Part shown: positions 35,233 to 43,621 of the stretch, one piece after another
Layout: each line of letters starts with the position of its first letter
How positions within the stretch are numbered: position 1 is the stretch's first letter
Assembly: GCF_041435115.1 (NCBI RefSeq)
Contig: NZ_CP108046.1
Coordinates: 9,734,001-9,798,000 of the forward strand
DNA length: 64,000 nt
From: Streptomyces sp. NBC_00289
Lineage (GTDB): Bacteria > Actinomycetota > Actinomycetes > Streptomycetales > Streptomycetaceae
Direction: 5' to 3'
Made by a program: the position numbers and the translations under genes
The notes under the pieces: model-generated
Database searches by the model: none
Told to the model about the DNA's origin: nothing
The model's input: only the letters and a program-made list of their open reading frames with translations

Positions 35233-36165
35233 TCACGGATCGGGCGTGGTGTCGCGGGCCGCGTAGGCGGCCGGGGTGAGGCCGGTGCGGTCGCGGAAGA
35301 AGCGGCCGAAGTTCGCGGGATCGCTGAAGCCGAGGTGGACGGCCACCGTCCGGGCGTCCCACCGGGCACCTCCCAGCAGGCGCCGGGCTTCCAGGAGGCG
35401 CCGCTCGTCGATGAGCTCGCGCACCCCCTTACCGGTGGCGTCCCGGGCGGCGCGGCTGAGGGTGCGGACCGAGCAGCCGAGCAACTCGGCGTAGTCCGCG
35501 GCTTGGTGAAGCTCACGGAAACGCAGCTCCAAGGCGTCCAGGAAGCCGCCATACCTGTCGGCGCGGCCTATGCCGGCCGTGGCCGTGCCGACAGGGACGA
35601 TGCCCGGGGAGTTGGCCAGGCGCAGCAGCAGCGATTCGAGCAGGCTGCGCCGCAGGGCATGGTGGATGTCGAGGGGGCGGCGCCCGAGTGCGCGGTGTTC
35701 GTCCAGGAGCTGGAGTGCCGTCTGCTGGAGCCAGGCGGTGTCGTCGGGGTGCGGGCTCAGCACGGCGGGGGCCTCGTGCGCGGTGAGCGGGGCCAGGAGA
35801 CGGGCGAGGTCGGGCCGCAGCACGTCGGGTTCGAACAGGATGAACGGGCCGCGGGCCGCGCCGGGCGGATGCCAGCACTGCGCATGCCCGGGACGCACCC
35901 ACAGCCATTGGCCGGGGGCGACGGTCCGCGTGGCGTAGTCGACGTCATGCCGCAACTCGCCCTCGGTGACCGCGATGAGGTAGTGGAAGGTGGCACGGCC
36001 CGGACGGGGCGGGTTCCACGGCCAGTCGTCGTGCTGGGCGAAGAACTCCTCGACGGTACTCACCTCAAGGCCGTAGGGAGTACCGACCGGGGGCTGGAAA
36101 CCGTACAGCGGAACCGCAGCTGGTCCGGCCTGCCTGCTCGGCCCGGAGTGTCGCTTGTCGACCAT
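35233..36165 (-). CDS. AraC-family regulator
   Basis: 310 residues. An N-terminal cupin-like sensor (HYLIAVTEGELRHDVDYATR, APGQWLWVRPGHAQCW) precedes a C-terminal double helix-turn-helix: YAELLGCSVRTLSRAARDAT and the family signature VAVHLGFSDPANFGRFFRDR, TGLTPAAY. The ATG is at 36163-36165. It is transcribed divergently from the two MmcQ/YjbR genes (131-bp gap), which are plausible targets. Confidence 0.82.
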   Translation of the reverse strand: MVDKRHSGPSRQAGPAAVPLYGFQPPVGTPYGLEVSTVEEFFAQHDDWPWNPPRPGRATFHYLIAVTEGELRHDVDYATRTVAPGQWLWVRPGHAQCWHPPGAARGPFILFEPDVLRPDLARLLAPLTAHEAPAVLSPHPDDTAWLQQTALQLLDEHRALGRRPLDIHHALRRSLLESLLLRLANSPGIVPVGTATAGIGRADRYGGFLDALELRFRELHQAADYAELLGCSVRTLSRAARDATGKGVRELIDERRLLEARRLLGGARWDARTVAVHLGFSDPANFGRFFRDRTGLTPAAYAARDTTPDP

Positions 36166-36295
36166 CACGTGTCCGCAGCCTACCGCCATTCCAGTCGACT
36201 TCGACGGAAGGATGGCACGAGCCACCGCGCCGTGCGGCGCGCCCTCCGCGCCCTCGATGCCGCAGTCCGTCACCGCCCAGGGAGGCCCACCGCCC

Positions 36296-36691
36296 ATGAA
36301 CGGATCGACCCTGCAGAAGACCGCCGCCGACTGTGCGGAGGAACTTCCCGGAGCCCAGCTGGAGCACCCCTTCGGTCCCGACTGGGAGGTCTTCAAGGTG
36401 CGCGGCAAGGTGTTCATGCTGATGACCGAGGTTCCCGGGCGTCCTGTCGTGATCCTCAAGGCGGACCCCGGCGAGGCCCACGCTCTGCGGCAGCAGTACA
36501 GCCACATCACCCCCGGCTACCACATGAACAAGAAGCACTGGATCACCCTGGAGAGCGGGGAAGGCGTCGACAAGAAGCTGGTCGAGGAACTCGTCACCGA
36601 CTCCTACCGGCTCGTCGTCGCTCACCTGCCCAGGGCTGAGCGGCCCGTCGACCCGCACAGCTACGGCACCGGCGCACGGGCGGCCCGGTGA
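36296..36691 (+). CDS. MmcQ/YjbR-family protein, first of pair
   Basis: 131 residues with the CyaY-like DNA-binding fold of the family: AELPGAQ-like start, HPFGPDWEVFKVRGKVFMLM, VVILKADPGEAHALRQQYSH, ITPGYHMNKKHWITLESGEG, LVEELVTDSYRLVVAHLPRA. The role is unclear; members often accompany regulators. ATG at 36296 with GGAGG ten bases upstream. Its TGA overlaps the GTG of the next gene (GTGA), so the two are translationally coupled. Confidence 0.85.
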   Translation: MNGSTLQKTAADCAEELPGAQLEHPFGPDWEVFKVRGKVFMLMTEVPGRPVVILKADPGEAHALRQQYSHITPGYHMNKKHWITLESGEGVDKKLVEELVTDSYRLVVAHLPRAERPVDPHSYGTGARAAR

Positions 36692-37056
36692 ACGCGGCCG
36701 GTGACCGGCTCCAGGACACCGCCCGCCAGGCGGCCCTGGCCCTCCCCGACGTCAGCCACGGCTATCCCTTCACGCCGGGACTCGACGTGTACAAGGTCGC
36801 GGGCAAGGTGTTCCTGATCGTCACCGACGACCCGGACGAACAGATCATCACGGTCAAGTGCGAACCCGAACACGCCCGCGCTCAAGTACACGGCTACGCC
36901 TCGATCACACCGGGCCGCTATCTCGACAAACGCCACTGGATCTCGCTGGGGCCGGGACCCGGCATCACCGAGCGGATGGTCACCGACGTGGTCGAGGACT
37001 CCTACGAGCTGGTCGCCGAGCGGCTACCGCGACGCGACCGCCCCAGTGCCCGATGA
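36688..37056 (+). CDS. MmcQ/YjbR-family protein, second of pair
   Basis: 122 residues, a diverged paralogue of the preceding gene: ALPDVSHGYPFTPGLDVYKV, AGKVFLIVTDDPDEQIITVK, YASITPGRYLDKRHWISLGP, VVEDSYELVAERLPRR. GTG start at 36688 inside the previous stop. Its own TGA overlaps the ATG of a third small frame (ATGA at 37053). A tandem of two single-domain copies may form a heterodimer, but that is inference. Confidence 0.82.
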   Translation: MNAAGDRLQDTARQAALALPDVSHGYPFTPGLDVYKVAGKVFLIVTDDPDEQIITVKCEPEHARAQVHGYASITPGRYLDKRHWISLGPGPGITERMVTDVVEDSYELVAERLPRRDRPSAR

Positions 37057-37241
37057 GCACCGCGAGCACCCCGCGCGGCCGCCAGTGCGGACTACTCGCC
37101 GCGCCCACCACGGGGGCCTCCGTCCTGGCCGTACCACTGGGCGGATACCCCCGCCTGTTCGGAGTGCCGGCACTGATTGCCGGCCTCGCCGCCCTGGGCA
37201 CCTTCGGGACCAGACCACGCCCATCACCTGTGAAGCCGTAA
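37053..37241 (+). CDS. Small hydrophobic protein, coupled to MmcQ pair
   Basis: 62 residues: MSTASTPRGRQCGLLAAPTT, GASVLAVPLGGYPRLFGVPA, LIAGLAALGTFGT. Two hydrophobic stretches could span the membrane. It starts within the stop codon of the preceding gene, which favours translation. It resembles the tail of a multi-pass transporter, so it could also be a remnant captured by the operon. Confidence 0.4.
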   Translation: MSTASTPRGRQCGLLAAPTTGASVLAVPLGGYPRLFGVPALIAGLAALGTFGTRPRPSPVKP

Positions 37242-37519
37242 CGACGACCAGTCAGATGACCGGACAAGCTGAAGGAGATGGGGCGGGAGCGTGGGCAAGC
37301 GGCGAGGGGAGCGGGGCGTCCTTGCGTTCTCAGGGCCGCGGGGCCGCGCGATGCCGGGCAGGCGATGCTGCCCGGACCCGTAGAGGCGGGTGTGCCGTGC
37401 CGTCATGGTGGCGCGTTGGCTGGTGAGGGAGCTGGGGGCGTCCGTCACTCGGTTGGCCTGACGGCCGTGAGTGTCTGAAAATTGGGTGGCATGATCTGCG
37501 TTGTTCCGGGCAGGCGGCG

Positions 37520-37864
37520 TTGGTGTCGTGTGTGCCTGCTGAGCTTGCTTCGCAGGTGAGTTCTGCCCTGGTGCAGGCCGGCTTTCACGTGCTGGGCGAC
37601 GCGGACAGTGCTGGCCTGGGGTTGCGTGTGGTAGAAGTGCCGGCCGGTGTTGTTGTCCAGTGGACAGTCTCGGACGGGTTCACCGCGCTGGCCCGCGAGC
37701 AGGCCATCCGTGCTCCGGGCGGCGACAGTATGGGGGCGATGGTCCAGGCGGCGGTGTCAGGGCTGCTGGTCCAGTTGGGGCACACCGTCGCACAAACCCC
37801 CGACGGCGTTGACCTGATCGTCCTCGCCGACGAGGCCACTGCGCCAAACAGCGGTCACACGTAG
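37520..37864 (+). CDS. Hypothetical protein upstream of signalling island
   Basis: 114 residues, probably from the GTG at 37523. It reads CVPAELASQVSSALVQAGFH, VVEVPAGVVVQWTVSDGFTA, MGAMVQAAVSGLLVQLGHTV, DGVDLIVLADEAT: an alternating strand-helix pattern, no transmembrane segment, no known motif. Codon use looks typical of the host. It precedes the ANTAR gene by 300 bp in the same direction. I do not recognise it. Confidence 0.55.
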   Translation: MVSCVPAELASQVSSALVQAGFHVLGDADSAGLGLRVVEVPAGVVVQWTVSDGFTALAREQAIRAPGGDSMGAMVQAAVSGLLVQLGHTVAQTPDGVDLIVLADEATAPNSGHT

Positions 37865-38028
37865 GCGTTCAACTGCCGCAATTTGCGCGGATGCTCGCCG
37901 GCCGCGCCGCCCCGCCGTCTCCTGCAAGGCGGCCGTCCTGGGCGGGTTGTTGGCTGGATGGTGAGAGACAGGTATGAGTGCCGGCACCGGGGCGACTCGG
38001 CGGGCAGGGGTTGGGCAGTCAGCCTCTC

Positions 38029-38062
38029 GGGCTCTTCGCTGGCCGTGGCCGGTCAAGAGCCC
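38029..38062 (+). other. Hairpin in the leader before the ANTAR gene
   Basis: GGGCTCTT (38029-38036) and AAGAGCCC (38055-38062) pair perfectly, with GGCC/GGCC able to extend the loop pairing. No T-run follows. It lies between the hypothetical gene and the ANTAR gene, so it may be a terminator for the former or a leader structure for the latter. Confidence 0.4.
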
Positions 38063-38161
38063 TTCCCCATGCCGCATGTGATCTTTGCGGCGCGCTGAGG
38101 GTGACTTGCCGCTCGCGGGCCAGGGCAGGTGTACGTGAAACCCCCTGTGTGGAGATTGGTG

Positions 38162-38515
38162 ATGACGACTTCCCGCGAGCAGCAGACCGTGCCTGACACG
38201 ACACGCGACCCTCTCCTGACCGGCCTTCGGCAGGAGAATGCTCAGCTGCGGCAGGCGGTCGACTCCCACGCGATGGTCGACCAGGCGATCGGTGTCCTCA
38301 TCGCGGTCCATCGGCTCCCGCCGGCGGCCGGGTTCGAGGTCTTGCGGGAGGTTTCTCAGCACACGAACGTCAAACTCCACACGGTCGCCGAGACGGTGAT
38401 CGACTGGGCATTGGGCCAGCCGATGCCGGACCCGGTGGGCCAGGAGCTGAACGCGGCGGTGCGGCGGCGTACTCCTGACCCTGAAGCCACCGAGGCCACG
38501 GAGCAGGTCGAGTAG
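38162..38515 (+). CDS. ANTAR-domain protein
   Basis: 117 residues. A short N-terminal coiled segment (LLTGLRQENAQLRQAVDS) precedes the ANTAR three-helix RNA-binding domain: HAMVDQAIGVLIAVHRLPPA, AGFEVLREVSQHTNVKLHTV, AETVIDWAL. ANTAR proteins act as antiterminators by binding paired hairpins in target leaders. There is no attached receiver or GAF sensor. It ends 5 bases from the convergent STAS gene, leaving no terminator, so the two transcripts probably overlap. Confidence 0.8.
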   Translation: MTTSREQQTVPDTTRDPLLTGLRQENAQLRQAVDSHAMVDQAIGVLIAVHRLPPAAGFEVLREVSQHTNVKLHTVAETVIDWALGQPMPDPVGQELNAAVRRRTPDPEATEATEQVE

Positions 38516-38520
38516 GGCTG

Positions 38521-38886
38521 TCAGGCTTTGAGGGCCTGCTCGACGGTGGGGTGGCAGTCGATGACCTCGTCGATGCCGACCATGTGCAGCAGCCGCACGA
38601 CGGAGTCCTGGGCGCCGGCGATGCGCACCCACCCCTGGGCCGCGCTCACGCGCCGGTGGGCGGTGACGAAGACGTTGATCCCGCTGGAGTCCATGAAGGT
38701 CACACCGCTGAGATCCGCCACGATCCGGGGCGGCGGCGGGCCGTCCTGGGACAGCAGCGCCCGGCTGAGGACGTCCATGACGGCGTGGTCGATCTCGCCG
38801 TGCACGCTCACGACCAGGACGCCGTCGACCACCGCGGACCGGACGGAAAACCGGCCCGGCCGGTCTTCCCCTGGGATGTCGGTCAC
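38521..38886 (-). CDS. STAS-domain anti-sigma factor antagonist
   Basis: 121 residues, RsbV/SpoIIAA-like. VDGVLVVSVHGEIDHAVMDV, PPRIVADLSGVTFMDSSGIN and VFVTAHRRVSAAQGWVRIAG carry the conserved DSSG where the kinase phosphorylates Ser. It starts at a GTG (38884-38886) after GAGGAGAC. The partner kinase-like gene is divergent, 167 bp away. No sigma factor is in the immediate neighbourhood. Confidence 0.82.
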   Translation of the reverse strand: MTDIPGEDRPGRFSVRSAVVDGVLVVSVHGEIDHAVMDVLSRALLSQDGPPPPRIVADLSGVTFMDSSGINVFVTAHRRVSAAQGWVRIAGAQDSVVRLLHMVGIDEVIDCHPTVEQALKA

Positions 38887-39053
38887 CGTCTCCTCAATTG
38901 CCCCTCGACGTGCCCGCTCTGGGCGTACGCGATGATTCTGCCCCACCGCCACGGCGCGATGCACCCAGGTGGCCGTGCTGGACGACACCCGTATGGCATG
39001 CAGGAGACTGTCGCGGGTACTGACGCGCGTTGACGGGGGAGAGAGGCGAAAAG

Positions 39054-39533
39054 GTGGGATCTCGTGCCGAGGGTGAGGGCTGTGCCGAACCGGATGCGTA
39101 CCTGATGCGCGCCGGCTACGCCCTGGAGGGAGACGGCGGCTGCATCGCCGATGCCCGCCGCCACGCCGTCGCCTTCCTCGACCAGGTCCACACCGATCAT
39201 CACCTGCACATCCCCGCCCGCACCCGGGACCTCACGCAGTTGGTGGTCAGCGAGCTGGTCACCAACGCCCGCAAGTACGCCCCCGGCCCGGTCCTGATGG
39301 AACTGCGTATCACGGCCCGGGCCGTGGACGTGGTCGTATGGGACTCCGATCCCACCGTCCCCGTGCCCCGGGCCGCTGATCCCGGCAGGATCGGCCAACA
39401 CGGCCTGGAGATCGTCAAGGCCGCCGCCAAGGACCTGTTCATCGAGCAGGAGCCGGTCGGCAAACGCGTCACGGCCCGCCTTGCTCTGTCCGACCCGGCC
39501 AGTAGCGACACCGCGGCCCGCCCCCTGGCGTAG
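39054..39533 (+). CDS. RsbW-like HATPase (anti-sigma/serine kinase)
   Basis: 159 residues from a GTG at 39054. The GHKL ATPase N-box is TQLVVSELVTNARKYAPGPV. The G1-like box is VVVWDSDPTVPVPRAADPGR, followed by IGQHGLEIVKAAAKDLFIEQ. Single-domain proteins of this type bind a sigma factor or phosphorylate a STAS partner. With the STAS and ANTAR genes it forms a three-protein regulatory island lacking a visible sigma factor. Confidence 0.8.
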   Translation: MGSRAEGEGCAEPDAYLMRAGYALEGDGGCIADARRHAVAFLDQVHTDHHLHIPARTRDLTQLVVSELVTNARKYAPGPVLMELRITARAVDVVVWDSDPTVPVPRAADPGRIGQHGLEIVKAAAKDLFIEQEPVGKRVTARLALSDPASSDTAARPLA

Positions 39534-39560
39534 GGGCAGGCTGAGTGGGCTGACGCGTGG

Positions 39561-39790
39561 TCACAGCGACGGGCGGGGGCCGGAGGGCGGCGGGTCGGGT
39601 GGGGTGGGGGGTTCGTCGAAGCCGGTGACCAGATCGGTGCACAGATCACAGAAGGTGAGGTTGCGGTCGCGGGAGGCGGTGCGCAGGATCCCGTGCGTGA
39701 GGGCTGGTGTTGTGCTGTTGGGCCATGACGATGCCGACCGCCTGGTTGATCACGCAGTGCCGGCGCAGGGCCTGCTGGAGATGGGCTGCA
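39561..39790 (-). pseudogene. ANTAR-domain remnant
   Basis: The minus strand reads LQQALRRHCVINQAVGIVMA, QQHNTS, then after a frameshift ILRTASRDRNLTFCDLCTDL, VTGF to a stop at 39561. The helix pattern and VINQAVGIVMA match ANTAR. A second, dead ANTAR gene suggests past expansion or decay of this signalling island. The stretch 39791-40095 holds nothing I recognise. Confidence 0.5.
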
Positions 39791-40095
39791 GAGGGTCGTC
39801 GACCCATCCGCCGTCGGGGTAGGCCATGAGGATCCGTTCCGCGGGCCGGTCGGCCCGCTGGCCGGGACAGTGGAAGCGGGGTCACTGAAGCCCGCAGGTT
39901 CCTCCCTCGCAGGGCCACATCCCGGCATACGGTCGACACCCAGCTCCACAAGGGGACCTGGGATAATGAGCCGTACACCCCCAGCCTCCTCCCAGGACGG
40001 CACTGCGCACAACACCGCCCCAGCTGTCTTCCGCAGCCTCTGGCCCGCTCACACCCGTAGCGGCGCGGCATGGTCACCACTGCCAGCCACAAGAG

Positions 40096-40857
40096 TCAGG
40101 TGTGGGAGAGGGCGAAGGAGACGAGGAAGCCGCTGACCGTGATCAGCCCGATGGCCAGGTGGGCGTCGTCGAACGCTTCGGGGATCATCGTGTCGGCGAC
40201 CATGGCGAGGATCGCCCCGGCCGCCACCGCGGTCACCACGGCGATCACGGCGGGGGAGAAGGAACCGACCACCGTGTAGCCGAGGACCGCCGACACCGTA
40301 CTGGCCGCTGCGATGGCCGCCCACACGCCGAACACGTACCCGCCGGTGCGGCCGGCCTGCTTCATCCCCGCCGAACTGGACAGCCCCTCGGGAACGTTGC
40401 TGATGAACACCGCAGCCACCGTCACCAGACTGACCGCACCCCCGTCGAGCAGACTGACACCGATCACCGCGGACTCCGGCACCCCGTCGAGCAGGGCGCC
40501 GAGCGCGAGCGCCGTCCCGGACCCGCCCTGCTCGGCCTCCGAGGGCTGCGCTTGCGCCTGCGCATGACCGGAGCGCTTGCGGTGGCGGGCACCCCGGCGG
40601 GCCAGCCACACGTTTCCCCCGGTGTAGGCGACGGCGCCGATGAGGGTGCCGACGGCTGCGGGAGCCAGCCCCGCCTCCTCGTAAGCCTCGCCGACCAGTT
40701 CGAAGGACACCGCCGAGATCAGCACCCCGGCCCCGAAAGCCATCACCGTCGCGATCACCTTCTGCGGCACGCGTAGCCCGTACCCCAGCGCAGCACCCAG
40801 CAGCAGCGCCGAGCCAGCCGCCAATCCCCACAGTCCAGCCTCAACCATGTCAGCCAT
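40096..40857 (-). CDS. ZIP-family metal transporter
   Basis: 253 residues with about eight transmembrane helices and a hydrophilic His/Gln loop (RHRKRSGHAQAQAQPSEAEQ) in the middle. Family metal motifs are ALGALLDGVPESAVIGVSL (in place of the usual HNxPEG) and VFISNVPEGLSSSAGMKQAG. It probably transports a divalent metal across the cell membrane. ATG at 40857, or the in-frame ATG three codons later. Confidence 0.82.
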   Translation of the reverse strand: MADMVEAGLWGLAAGSALLLGAALGYGLRVPQKVIATVMAFGAGVLISAVSFELVGEAYEEAGLAPAAVGTLIGAVAYTGGNVWLARRGARHRKRSGHAQAQAQPSEAEQGGSGTALALGALLDGVPESAVIGVSLLDGGAVSLVTVAAVFISNVPEGLSSSAGMKQAGRTGGYVFGVWAAIAAASTVSAVLGYTVVGSFSPAVIAVVTAVAAGAILAMVADTMIPEAFDDAHLAIGLITVSGFLVSFALSHT

Positions 40858-41299
40858 GCCGGTCCGTCTACCCGCTGTGCATAAGGATCAACGGCCAACT
40901 CGGCGCGGCACGCGCCCTCGGGCACAGCGAAAAGCCCCAGGTCACCATGCTGGATCTCGTAGTCGAAAGGCTGGCGCGGGCGCCGCTGTTGCGTCGCGCG
41001 CGCGACGCCGGGCGGACAAGCCGCCCGACCGGGCACGCCAGGATCCGGACACCGTAACGGCTCCGGGAATCACCTTGCCCAGGCGTCCGATGTGTGAGCG
41101 ACAGCGGAGTGTCTCGCTCTCGTGGCAGTGGCTGGACGGCCCCGTGTCAGTGACGTGGTCGTCTCGCGTCAGCTCCGTTGTCACTGGCGTTGTGGAGTAC
41201 GCGAGGGGTTTTGCCCGGAGTGCTGAGGAACCGTGGGCTGTCATTGGGTGTGAGGGCCGGGGGAACCGGGCCCGGGGAGGGTTCCTGCCCGGCGTCTCC
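40858..41299. other. No intact gene recognised
   Basis: About 440 bases. A minus-strand stretch FDYEIQHGDLGLFAVPEGAC near 40920-40990 looks coding but is not assigned. The remainder is probably the worn 3' side of the IS5-type remnant. Confidence 0.4.
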
Positions 41300-41804
41300 C
41301 GCCTGCGCGCACCGCGCCAAGCACCCGGCTCTGTCGGCATCCCCGCCGTCACCGGCGACCTGCCCGGCCGGCAACTCCTGGCCGAGATGGCTGCCCACGC
41401 GGCCGGGCGCACTCCGCCTGCGCCCGGCAGAGCATCGAACGGCCGCACGGATTCCTGGGCCGGCGGCGACTCGGCCGATGGACTCAGGACGTGCCGGCGC
41501 GCATCGCGTACCGGGGCGAGCGCAGCGTGCGGGAGCCCGGTGCGTAGGTGGACCAGGGTGACGAGCAGGACGCAGGCGGTCGGTGAAGGCCAGGTCGTGC
41601 TTCGGGCCGGGCACCGGCCTCCCGCTGCCGCTCGGCACCGCGCCGCTCGCGAAGTTCCGACTCGCGCCTGGCGAGCCACGGATCGGCCAACTCTTCGATC
41701 AAGTCGCCGAGATGTGCATGCGAGAAGCCGCGAAGGCAGAATGGGTCAAGGCCGCACGGGGCCCACATCTTGGTGACACTCGAAGAACCCGTGCGGCCAA
41801 CCAC
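41300..41804 (-). pseudogene. IS5-family transposase remnant
   Basis: The minus strand reads HLGDLIEELADPWLARRESE, LRERRGAERQREAGA; then, one frame over, KHDLAFTDRL and VLLVTLVHLRTGLPHAALA. This is the N-terminal part of the Streptomyces IS5-like transposase group that begins with a helix-turn-helix and TDRxLVTLVxLRTGL. The DDE core is unrecognisable, with several frameshifts. Confidence 0.55.
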
Positions 41805-41916
41805 GCCACGGCTGCCCGCCGCTGATCAATGGGTGTCGCTCATCGGTGGTAACTGTCCGAGCTGGGAACGTCCCTGCAGAAGAGCAAACGCAGCCGGCCA
41901 AGCACCGGATCGAGCA

Positions 41917-42447
41917 TCAGGGCCTCAGCAGTCCGCCCACCCACCAGTCGTGCGGCTTGCCATCGTTGGCGATGCCGCGATGGCGCAGTGTCCCTTCGAC
42001 GGTGAAGCCGAGTTTCTCGGCGACGGCACGCGAGCCGGTGTTCCCGGCCATGGCCCACCACTCGATGCGGTGCACGTCGAGGGTGGCCCAGCCCCAGTCA
42101 CACAGGGCCCGAGCGGCCTCCACCGAGTACCCGCGTCCGCGCTGTTCCTTGACCGCCCAGTAACCGAGCTCCCAGACGCCGCGGCTGACGAGGGTCAGAC
42201 AATACGAGCCAACCAGGGCGCCGGTGTCCTTGCGGAACGCGCCGAGGGTGTAGTCCCTGTCCTCGGCCCACTGGGCGGGCAGCTTCTCGCCGACGAGCTT
42301 CTCCGCGTCCGCACGCCGGTACGGCACCGGCACCGGGGTGTAGAACTGGATGTCCTCGTCCTGGCAGGCTTCGTACACCGCATCCACGTCGGCAGGTGTG
42401 AAGGCCCGCAGCACGAGACGGTCGGTCTCAAGCGTCACTGGATCCAT
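41917..42447 (-). CDS. GNAT acetyltransferase (RimJ/RimL-like)
   Basis: 176 residues. It starts MDPVTLETDRLVLRAFTPAD. Acetyl-CoA motif: YWAVKEQRGRGYSVEAARAL; then HRIEWWAMAGNTGSRAVAEK, LGFTVEGTLRHRG. This is the N-terminal-amine or aminoglycoside-like acetyltransferase type. Acceptor unknown. Confidence 0.85.
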   Translation of the reverse strand: MDPVTLETDRLVLRAFTPADVDAVYEACQDEDIQFYTPVPVPYRRADAEKLVGEKLPAQWAEDRDYTLGAFRKDTGALVGSYCLTLVSRGVWELGYWAVKEQRGRGYSVEAARALCDWGWATLDVHRIEWWAMAGNTGSRAVAEKLGFTVEGTLRHRGIANDGKPHDWWVGGLLRP

Positions 42448-42952
42448 CGCGGCAGTATGACCACCATCAACAAGCGGCGACCAGCGAATATCTCGACCGA
42501 GCGCCGCCCATCACCACACCCCCGGGCTGGTCAACGGCCCCCGCACACCTCGGATCAGCTGCCCCCGAGACGGAGCTACACCCACCATCAATCGCGGACC
42601 GAGCCGTAAGAGCCCTAAAGGCGAAGAGAGCATGTGTCGCAGAGCGGTGACATCGAAACCGGTCGAGCGAACAGGGCATCCGCCCTTGTGTGTGGGGGGA
42701 GGTGCTCACCGCACGGCGCACCGTTGTGGTAGAGGGCATCGCCGCCTTCACCTCCCTTGTGGGCGACGAGGGACGCCACCACGTCTCGGCTGACGGGCCG
42801 GTCGTGGCGCACGGGCTGCTGACAGCCTCCTTGGCGACACGGATCGGCGGCTGGTGTGCGGGCGACCGCTTCCCTGGTGTCGACAGCGACTCCCGGGACC
42901 GGTGTGACGTAGGACACTGGAACTCGTCCGCACTCGCAGGCAGTTCCAAGGC
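42448..42952. other. Leader region of the sigma operon
   Basis: About 500 bases without a gene I can support. Near the end an inverted repeat GGAACT (42919-42924) / AGTTCC (42942-42947) lies just before the GTG of the sigma gene. GGAAC resembles the -35 element of ECF promoters, which would allow autoregulation, but its closeness to the start argues against a normal promoter. Confidence 0.4.
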
Positions 42953-43621
42953 GTGACCACAGATATGCGAACCAGGGTACGAACTGGGGATCCGGACGCC
43001 TTTGCGGAACTCTTCGACGCATACGCCCGGGCGGTGTACAACCACGCTTTCCGGCTGACCGCCGACTGGTCCGCCGCCGAGGATGTCATGTCGGCGACGT
43101 TCATGGAGGCGTGGCGTCGCCGTGCGTCGGTCGAGGCCGAAGGGGGTTCGTTGCGGCCGTGGTTGCTGGGCATCGCCACCAACGTCGCCCGCTCCCAGTA
43201 CCGCAGCAACCGGCGCTACCGGAACGCGGCCGAGGCGGCGGCCGCCGCGGGCGCCGCCGAGGAGCAGGTCGAGGACCACGCCGAGGAGACCGCCGGACGG
43301 CTTGACGACCGGCGTCGGATCGCCGCCACGCTCACCGCGCTCAGCCTGCTCAAACGCCCCGAACGTGAGGTCCTGACGCTGTGTCTGTGGGAGGGCATGG
43401 AGTACGCCGAGGCCGCCCGCGCCCTGGGCATCCCCGTCGGCACCGTCCGTTCCCGGCTGTCCCGCGCCCGCGGCAAGCTCCGCAAGCTCACCGACACGGA
43501 ATTGCTGAGAGGGAAGAGCGCGGAACTGCTCAGAGAAGAACGGGAACTCACCATCCCGAACCGGCAGATAACAGGTGATCGCAGAAACGTGATCCGGTCC
43601 GCACAGGAAGGAAACCGATGA
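42953..43621 (+). CDS. ECF-type RNA polymerase sigma factor
   Basis: 222 residues. Region 2: AFAELFDAYARAVYNHAFRL, WSAAEDVMSATFMEAWRR. Linker rich in Ala/Glu. Region 4: LLKRPEREVLTLCLWEGMEY, AEAARALGIPVGTVRSRLSR, ARGKLRKL. GTG start at 42953. Its stop overlaps the ATG of the next gene (ATGA at 43618). This is the usual partner arrangement for CU044_5270 proteins. Confidence 0.88.
   Translation: MTTDMRTRVRTGDPDAFAELFDAYARAVYNHAFRLTADWSAAEDVMSATFMEAWRRRASVEAEGGSLRPWLLGIATNVARSQYRSNRRYRNAAEAAAAAGAAEEQVEDHAEETAGRLDDRRRIAATLTALSLLKRPEREVLTLCLWEGMEYAEAARALGIPVGTVRSRLSRARGKLRKLTDTELLRGKSAELLREERELTIPNRQITGDRRNVIRSAQEGNR

Noticed and set aside
38029..38062. ANTAR-target double hairpin
   Set aside because: Only one stem is seen, and the paired hexaloop pattern expected for ANTAR sites is not evident; kept only as a plain hairpin.
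42919..42947. ECF autoregulatory promoter
   Set aside because: GGAAC is present, but the -10 would fall almost at the GTG start of the sigma gene and no clear -10 is seen; noted only as an inverted repeat.
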